Origin: Rhizopus arrhizus
Lineage: Eukaryota; Mucoromycota; Mucoromycetes; Mucorales; Rhizopodaceae
Assembly (NCBI GenBank): GCA_024220505.1
Contig: JAKZZE010000003.1
Location: 2,232,001-2,296,000 of the forward strand
Direction: 5' to 3'
DNA: 64,000 nt
The notes under the pieces were generated by a model. The model was not told the DNA's origin. It made no database searches and saw only the letters and a program-made list of their open reading frames with translations. Positions 57,299 through 64,000 of the stretch are shown here, one piece after another. Position numbers and translations under genes: made by a program. Numbering within the stretch: position 1 is the first letter of the stretch; every line of letters starts with the position of its first letter.

Positions 57299-58486
57299 AT
57301 GTCTGTTCCTGGTAAGTTTTGTCTAATGTAAAAAAAGGCGTAGAATGTTTACCTTTTTTTTTTCTTCTATTTCAGTTGCTTTCAATGATATCGGCAAGTC
57401 TGCCAAGGACCTTTTGTCCAAGGACTACCCTGTTGGTGGCGTCAAGCTCGAAGTCAAGACCACTGCTCCTAACGGTGTTGTAAGTTCGAAAGATGTTTAC
57501 ACAAACACGTCAATTCTGACTTGTTGTCTATAGACCTTCAAGGTAAATGGTCAACGCGATAACAAGAGCGGTACCATTGTTGGTGATCTTGAAACCAAGT
57601 ATGCTGACAAGAAGAACGGTCTTACATTCACTGAAGCCTGGACTACTTCCAACCATTTGAACGGAAAGATTGAGTTGGAAAATAACCTTGCCAGTAAGTT
57701 TTATTGTAGTGAAAGAGAACCGTTAGATTGTTAACAGGAAACAATAGAGGGCCTCAAGCTCGAACTCTTGACTTCTCTTCTTCCTTCCGTTAATGAAAAG
57801 GCTGCCAAGATCAACGCTACCTACAAGAAGCCCAATGTTCACACCGTTGCTACCCTCGATGTCTTCAAGGTAAAGAGAAAAAAAGGGGAGATTGAAAGAA
57901 AAGGAGCCTAACGCTCGTGGTAGACCAACTTTAGTGTTAACTCTGTCTTTGGTCAAAACGGTTTCCTTGCTGGTGCTGAAGTAGCCTACAATGTTTTGGA
58001 TGGCAAGGTAAACAAAAAAAAACAGTATTGCTGATCATTTTTGTAAACTAAAATGTATCATCTGCAGATTGGTCGTTACAATGCCGCTCTTGGCTACTCT
58101 GCTCTTGAATACGGTGTTGCTGTTCACGCCACCAACAACTTGAGCCAATATGCTGCTTCTTACTACCACCGTGTCAACAGTGACCTTGAAGCTTCTGGTA
58201 AGGCCTCTTGGGACTCCAAGGGTTCCAATGCTGTTGCTCTTGAAGTCGGTGCCAAACTCAAGTTGGACTCCTCTGCCTTTGTTAAGGCCAAGATCTCCAA
58301 CTCTGGTGTCCTCGGTCTTGCGTAAGTTTTTTATATTTCATCATGTCCTCCTTTACTCATCATTCGTTTAGTTACACTCAATCTCTTCGTCCTGGTGTCA
58401 AGGTTAACCTTGGTGCTTCCATTGATACCACTCGTCTCAATGAAAACGCTCACAAGCTCGGTCTTGCTTTCACTTTGGAAAACTAA
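57299..58486 (+). CDS. Mitochondrial outer-membrane porin (VDAC)
   Basis: Seven exons (57299-57311, 57376-57479, 57534-57693, 57748-57869, 57924-58007, 58068-58321, 58372-58486) give 283 aa, the normal VDAC length. The N-terminal helix reads VAFNDIGKSAKDLLSKDYPV, followed by beta strands including KLEVKTTAPNGVTFKVNG, the family GLKLE-type strand, and LRPGVKVNLGAS at the end. The protein forms the voltage-dependent anion channel for ATP, ADP and metabolites. The first exon is only 13 nt long. Codon use is strongly biased to C-ending codons, as in highly expressed genes. At 57747 an acceptor (CAATAG) only 9 bp downstream of another AG was chosen because it keeps the frame (NNLAKGLKLEL). Confidence 0.95.
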
Positions 58487-58729
58487 ATCCATTATAGCTT
58501 TTAATATACTGTTTCCTATACATACAATAACAAAAGTCTAGTGTTGTCTTTTTTTTTTTGTAAATTAAAAGCTCTTTATAGATGGAGTACTTGAACCTTA
58601 CATGTCTTGACTTTATGTTTTGAATCTGCATGTTTCAACATGACTACATCATTTTTTATGAAAGACATCATGCTTCTTTTTGAAAAAAAATACAGCTACA
58701 GTCACTTGTCTCGATTACGATAACACATG
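58487..58729. other. VDAC 3' region
   Basis: 3' UTR and spacer; AATAA signals at 58527-58531; no gene. Confidence 0.4.
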
Positions 58730-59035
58730 CAGAGACTTCAAAAGATTTGATGCACCGTCATGGATCCCTTTGTATAAACGTAAGCCATAAGCAAGTAGCT
58801 AGAGAATGGATTCAAAAATCAATAGAAACCAACAAGCACGCTTTTTTTGCATGGCACAAAATATTATGAGCTTCTTTGGTTCATACACTTTGATTTTGTC
58901 ATGTTTGCTGTTGTGAACCCAGCAATGTATACCTTGGTACAACCAAAGAAATGCTGACCATTTGGTGTACGATGATGATAGACAGAGAATCCATGCTGCT
59001 ATGAAGAAGATGATTATGGAAGCGAAAAGTATTTA
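58730..59035 (+). pseudogene. Decayed ORF, unknown repeated family
   Basis: A plus-strand frame with a single stop reads IMSFFGSYTLILSCLLL, stop, TQQCIPWYNQRNADHLVYDD, then MKKMIMEAKSI to a TAG near 59035. An upstream frame (QVAREWIQKSIETNKHAFFA) is shifted. The mix of hydrophobic helix and charged end with preserved frame suggests a transposon-derived ORF, but I cannot name the family. Confidence 0.3.
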
Positions 59036-59713
59036 GCTGTCCGTTAGATATGATTCATCCTCTTTGATTCGCCAGATGAGACCACCTGTGAATCGAATTC
59101 TGTCATTTGAAGGTTGATGGGTGGAAGGTCCGAGTGACTTTCATGGCAAAGGTGTTGCTGCTAATAAGGTTCGATCAATGCTTATATAAACATTGGTTGA
59201 AGCTTACGGATGTAACTATTTTAATTATCTTTCCTCTTCAATATCCTCACAGATTCTCCTTTTCTCAATTCAATCGACAAAATATTGACCCTGTTCACTC
59301 ATTTATACTGCCTTGTATATTTATTCACTTGATCCTAAAGGAAATTTTTAACTCTTGAAGTTGAACTGGTCTGGATAGTTTAGGTTTAGTTTAAAAAAGG
59401 CACCTTAATTGCAGCATCCTATATGGCTGTTCTAACACTTCTTCATATAAAACACTCTATTTATCTATACCTAATAAAAGTTCATTACAAAAATGAAAGT
59501 TTAATTTCAGTATGACATTGTTCCTAAAAGACATTTTTATTTTTTGAGTATATAAAAATATATACATTTAATGAGTATTGTTTAGCGAGGATATATCTAA
59601 ACATTCACAGCCATTAACAGAGAAAAAAAAATTGAAAGTTTGGAAAGTGCAAAGTATGTTGGAGACATAACTTCTAGCTAGTGAGCTTTGGTGATGATGC
59701 GTCGTCAAATTGC

Positions 59714-59746
<33 letters not shown>

Positions 59747-61363
59747 GCCATCCAGCAGCCTACAAAACCATTTTATTTTTCTATTACAATCTGCTTTCCT
59801 ATTTTGGTAAGAATAAAATATGAAGCTACTTTTGAACTCAGTAAAAATGCAACAGTTTGTGTAATGCTTCTTCATTCTTTTGATTGGCAAATGAGTCATT
59901 GTGATCTTCATCCAATTATGTTCAAGTAACAATTTAGTTTAATAATTTTTTATTATTATTCCTTCTACTCATCATAAGTTTCTTATATATTTATTACAAA
60001 GTGAATCAAAATAATATATTATACATTGTTTATTTGCTTAAAGAATCCTTTAAAGCTTAAATGTATTTATCATACTTTGAAATAAATAGTACCAAGCTCA
60101 TGAACGAGCGGTAAAATTAATTATATTGGCCACATCCTTTAAATCGTAAATGTTTAAGCGAGACTGACGGTGAAATTGAAAAGGATGAACATCATATAGA
60201 GATATTCTCAATAATCTTGAGTCGCAGAAGACTCATATTCTACACACTACATTTTCGATGTCTAGAAGCAAGGCATTTAAAGTATAGAACGAAGGGAAAA
60301 AGATGCCACTTGTAATAGAATATACAACTTGGCCATAAAAACAGTTTTATAAATCTGCCCTTCTCTTTCACACTTGGCTCAACTGTAAAAGAATGATGCC
60401 GTCATTGGACGTGCTTTAATATAAAAATAGTATACTACAAAATATCATATCGAAAGGCTAAGACCTTTATAGAATACATATTGATTCAAAAGTTGAAATA
60501 ACTAATAAATTCAATTTCTTTATACTTCCACTGATGATGAAGTCAACAACCATTGTTGATTGTAGTCAGACGCTCTATGAAAGCATTTCAACCTCCTTCT
60601 TTTTGGCTGCGCAATAAGTGATAGAAATTCCAGATTGACTTGACTTTGATAACTGGTAAATTCATTTACCTGTAAACTAAATATTTGCATGATTGCTATT
60701 GAAGTCTAAAGTAACTATTGTTTTAGCTCATTACTATTTCTAAATCTTGTATCTTTAGCCTGTTATAGTAAATATAATTCACACGCTTGTAAGAAATCTG
60801 TAAATATCTTTAGGAAAAACTACAGCCGTCCCTTAAATAAGACTAGGATGATCGTGTGAAAATAGAAAATATTTGTACAATTAGGTAACATAGCGTAATT
60901 TCATACATTCAGTTTACTTATTTCAGTAGACATTAGCGAGACATATCCCTTGCTGAAAGCTTTGAAGCCACAGGTTTCTGATTAAGCTAACAATGGTTAG
61001 AATTTGCTATATAAAATGACGTTATTTTTCTTTTTTTTCCCTGGTACTTTATTTCCCTGTCTATATCTCATTATTCCAAACACCAGAACCATTTCAATTT
61101 ATTGAATTGTTACAAAAAGGTCACTGCTAAAATCATGGTCCAAAGCTCCACTGGCAAGAAGAGATTGTTTTCGATAGATCTGCTCTCTAAACTAAGGTGT
61201 CTTTTTAAAAATACAGACCTCCAAACGAAGAATGTCGAGTATGATTATATATTGGCTTTTGGGAGCCAAATCTAGCTCATGTATTGAATCAACCATGTCA
61301 CATTCAATCATTTCATACTCCATGAATAAATCAGGAAAGTAGCACAAACCTTAATTTTTCTGT
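59036..61363. other. Long AT-rich gap
   Basis: 2.3 kb with no supported gene, RNA or element. T-run of about 27 nt at 59714-59740. Several weak open frames have no recognisable content. Confidence 0.4.
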
Positions 61364-61396
61364 ATGCCGTACAAAAAAATTTTTTTTGTACGGCAT
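61364..61396. repeat. 33-nt palindrome
   Basis: ATGCCGTAC, seven A, eight T, GTACGGCAT: both nine-base ends are exact reverse complements and the A/T core pairs, so a perfect hairpin or cruciform is possible. It lies about 200 bp upstream of the transporter gene. Options are joined transposon ends (for example a MITE remnant), a Rho-independent-like hairpin, or a binding site. The sequence alone does not decide. Confidence 0.7.
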
Positions 61397-61598
61397 GGTT
61401 TCTAAAAACGGATAATTTCTTTTGAATGATTGGATTAATAACCCATTTCATAAATGAAACTAAGAGCTCTAAAAAGTATGAAATAATAAAAAAAAAAAAT
61501 ATTCTTTATAAAAGTAACTTGAGCCCAAAAAAATTCTCCGTTTTTTTTTTTTTTTTTTTTTCTTTTTTTATTTTTTTACATTTGAAACTTTATTTATC

Positions 61599-63008
61599 AT
61601 GTCAAAAGAGTCAATAGAGATGGATCAAAAGGGAGGAGACCTTCAGGAGGGAGAGGATGCCTACAGTGGTAAAATAGAGATACGATTGAATTCAAAACAC
61701 AAATCAACACATTCATTTAGAGGCTGAATTGGAGTACAATAGGCATGGCATTGTTGATGTGAATCGTCAGCATGCCGGTTCATCTTTCCTTGCGTATTTT
61801 AATGTGGTTTGTGTGGTTGCCGGTACGGGCACCCTTGGTCTGCCCTACGCACTTCGTTTAGGTGGATGGATCGGCATCTTGATCATTTTCCTAGCTTGGT
61901 CCATGTCAATCGTAAGCGTTTTCTATGAGCGTGTTCTTTAAGACTGATTGATGTATAGTATACTGGTATTATTCTTATTCGATGTCTCTATGCGAATGGA
62001 AAACGACGTTTGATATCCTATAAAGAGGTCGCAACCGAATGCTTTGGTATGATCGGTGGCTGGATCACCTTTTTCTTTAGTTCATGGACCACGCTCGGTG
62101 CGCCTGTCCTCTACACAGTCCTTGCAGGAAGCAACCTGAACGAACTCTGCAAGGGCACGTCCGGTGAACTCGGCAGTGTCAAATGGGGCATCATCAGCTG
62201 TGCGATCGTCGCGGTTCCCTTCATCTTGGTCAAGTCGATGAAAGAAGTGGCCTGGATGAGTGCATGTGGCGCTCTGGCCACAGTGATCGTTGTCTTCATC
62301 GTGCTCGTCGTCTCCTGTATCGATCTACAGCACATGGCTCCTGCTCATCATGACCCGGTGATCTGGAACAAGTTTCCGATCGCACTCAGTACGATCTCGT
62401 TCAGCTTTGGTGGTAACGTTGTCTATTCACACGTCGAGGCCTCGATGAAGAAGCCCAGTCAGTGGCCAAGGGCGGTTGCGGGAGGCCTCAGTACATGCGC
62501 TGTGCTCTATTTCCTCTCCGCCGTCCCGGGTTATTACATCTATGGTGATCAAGCTCAATCCCCCATCTATAGCTCCATCTCTGACGGTGTGCCCAAGATC
62601 ATTGCTATCGTCATCATGACCCTTCACGTCTTGACGGCCGCGCCTATCCTGTTGACTTCTTTTGCACTGGACGTGGAAGAAATGTTGAACGTGACAGTAA
62701 AGCGGTTTGGAAAGATCAACGAATTCTTGATCCGTGCTTTCATCCGTATCCTAGTGATGGTGGTCGTCGGAGTGATTGGGGCTGTTGTTCCTCATTTTGA
62801 TGACTTGATGGCCTTGATCGGTGCCTTTGCTAACTGTGCCTTGATCTTCATTTTCCCTGTCGTGTTCTATATTCGATTGACTGGATTTCGTAATAAGCCT
62901 ATTTATGAACTTGCGTGGTGTGGCCTTATCGTCCTGCTGGGCATCGTTGGTCTTATCTTTGGTACGATTGACGCTATAGAATCTCTGATTACAGATTTTA
63001 AAAAATAA
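61599..63008 (+). CDS. AVT/AAAP-family amino-acid transporter
   Basis: Three exons (61599-61668, 61721-61911, 61959-63008) encode 436 aa. After a hydrophilic N-terminus the first helix region contains SFLAYFNVVCVVAGTGTLGL, the family hallmark, with PYALRLGGW. About 11 membrane segments follow, including ITFFFSSWTTLGAPVLYTVL, ISFSFGGNVVYSHVEASMKK and ALIGAFANCALIFIFPVVFY. AVT proteins export or import amino acids across the vacuolar or plasma membrane by proton coupling; the substrate cannot be told. The main exon is much richer in GC than its surroundings. Confidence 0.88.
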
Positions 63009-63140
63009 TATGTAATTCTTCCCTGTAAATAAAACGATGTAGTAAATAGAAGATAATTTATAGAAATCATACCATGTCTCTTTCAAAAAAAAAAAGTAAT
63101 AAATGATACGAGTTTTATTAAATTAATTTTTGCTTCACTT

Positions 63141-64000
63141 TTACCACAAGAAACGTAAATCGATTCCCCCTTCATTTTCATCTGACTTGACCGTACTTGC
63201 GATATGAGCAGCCAACGCCCGACGCCAGTGGGCCGCATTGGTTTCATCATCACAATAAAAAAACGCTTTTCCATTCAAAGGCTCGCCTTCATCGAAATGA
63301 ACGTCTTCACTAAAAACTGCTTTCAATCTGTCAAACTGCAGCATGACGCCCATCTTTCTTGCGATGCCAACCTGTTCACAATCATCCAAAGAAGGCTTAC
63401 CCACCCATCGTAATGGCATCAACGATAGTGTGCTCAGTGGCACTCGGTTCGTCTTTAGAAACAGTTAGCCGTCGTCAAATCATCCCCACTCTGGTTACCT
63501 TGTATGTAAAATCATACAGCACCAAACGCGTGCCCTCCAACGAGGCCCAGTATCGTTTCCATGCCTTTTTTCAGAGAGTTATAAAAACATGAGATGCAAA
63601 GGGGGATTTATATATACCGGATGAGCGATGCCTCGGGTATACAACGTCAGATAATCGCCAGAGACACAATGCTGCAGAGAGAGTTGAACTTGAGCCGGGT
63701 CCTGAAGGATGGCATCCGGTTGGCCTTGACTGGCGACAGGTTCTGTCAGGGTATAAGCCCACGGGAACTTTTGAACCGTCTCTGGTAGTTCTTCGATCAC
63801 CTTCAGGTCCACCACGAGCTCAACATGAAACCATGTCGAAAACGTCTTGCGTTGCTCATCGGCCTTGGTCAACTTGAACCGGGTGATCCCGTGATGTTGG
63901 GTGTTTTGCTTGCTTTCAAAGGTGAGGACGGAAAAGCCGGCGGGAGATAGGTTTCTGCGACCGGGTGATTTGGCCTGGGCGGTCCAGAGGCCCATCTTGG
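63141..64000 (-). CDS. PH-domain protein, anillin/Mid-like C-terminal part (partial)
   Basis: The gene enters from the right edge; visible exons are 64000-63618, 63564-63499 and 63452-63141 (stop). They give RKTFSTWFHVELVVDLKVIE, then SGDYLTLYTRGIAHP, AWKRYWASLEGTRLVLYDFT, YKTNRVPLSTLSL, DDCEQVGIARKMGVMLQFDR, and AAHWRRALAAHIASTV, ending GGIDLRFLW. The PH domain with a preceding GDYLTLYTRG-type strand and an IDLRFLW end is like anillin-homology plus PH regions (anillin ends its PH with VDIRLW). Anillin-type proteins organise the contractile ring and septum. The N-terminal part needed for a firm call is outside the window. Confidence 0.6.

Noticed and set aside
1..64000. tRNA or rRNA genes and CRISPR arrays
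   Set aside because: No B-box type GGTTCGAATCC with paired arms, no rRNA signature and no spaced direct repeats were found by eye.

Overview
This 64 kb window looks like nuclear DNA of an early-diverging fungus, most likely Mucoromycota (Mucorales type). The evidence is many introns of about 42-70 bp with GTAAGT-like donors and CTAA/CTGA-type branch points, AT-rich gaps full of poly-A and poly-T tracts, fungal housekeeping genes (Elp3, SDA1, VDAC, a PPZ-like phosphatase, kinesin-3), and a mobile-element load of LINEs, a DIRS-like tyrosine-recombinase element and Tc1/mariner relics. There is no operon structure; each gene is its own unit.

Layout. 1-14.1 kb is gene dense: the 3' end of an EBP-type sterol isomerase, a PPZ/PP1-type phosphatase, a 1,522-aa kinesin-3, then three minus-strand genes (a small coiled-coil/basic protein, a 420-aa coiled-coil protein, Elp3). 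14.1-18.1 kb is decayed transposon DNA (a TnpB/Fanzor-like zinc-ribbon relic and a Tc1/mariner relic). 18.1-30.6 kb holds a protein with S/T-x-I-P motifs, a C2H2 zinc-finger factor with a candidate RFX X-box upstream, p47/Shp1, a coiled-coil protein with a CC1-box (dynein-adaptor) motif and a hydrophobic C-terminus, and a ~1,400-aa golgin whose N-terminus resembles GM130 and whose last residues carry a CxxC-plus-hydrophobic tail. 30.6-47.2 kb is an accessory island: mariner relic, a 171-bp inverted duplication enclosing a frameshifted F-box ORF, an RT-less DIRS-like element with 58-bp inverted repeats, three LINE copies, a stop-interrupted pseudogene, a GTATC-type microsatellite split by a LINE, and a multi-exon orphan with an in-frame stop. 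47.8-50.6 kb has two convergent RNA-modification genes, tRNA-guanine transglycosylase and HEN1. 50.9-54 kb holds a mariner tail, a serine-recombinase-like ORF and another mariner relic. 54.4-64 kb returns to core genes: SDA1, VDAC porin, an AVT-type amino-acid transporter, and a partial PH-domain, anillin-like gene.

Functional themes. Many of the core genes concern microtubules, motors and the Golgi (kinesin-3, candidate plus-end protein, candidate dynein adaptor, p47, golgin). A second theme is RNA modification and ribosome biogenesis (Elp3, TGT, HEN1, SDA1). Exon-intron models were built by hand from splice signals plus reading-frame continuity; where lengths are given the exons sum to whole codons. 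Family assignments are from recognised motifs and remembered family features, not from database searches.
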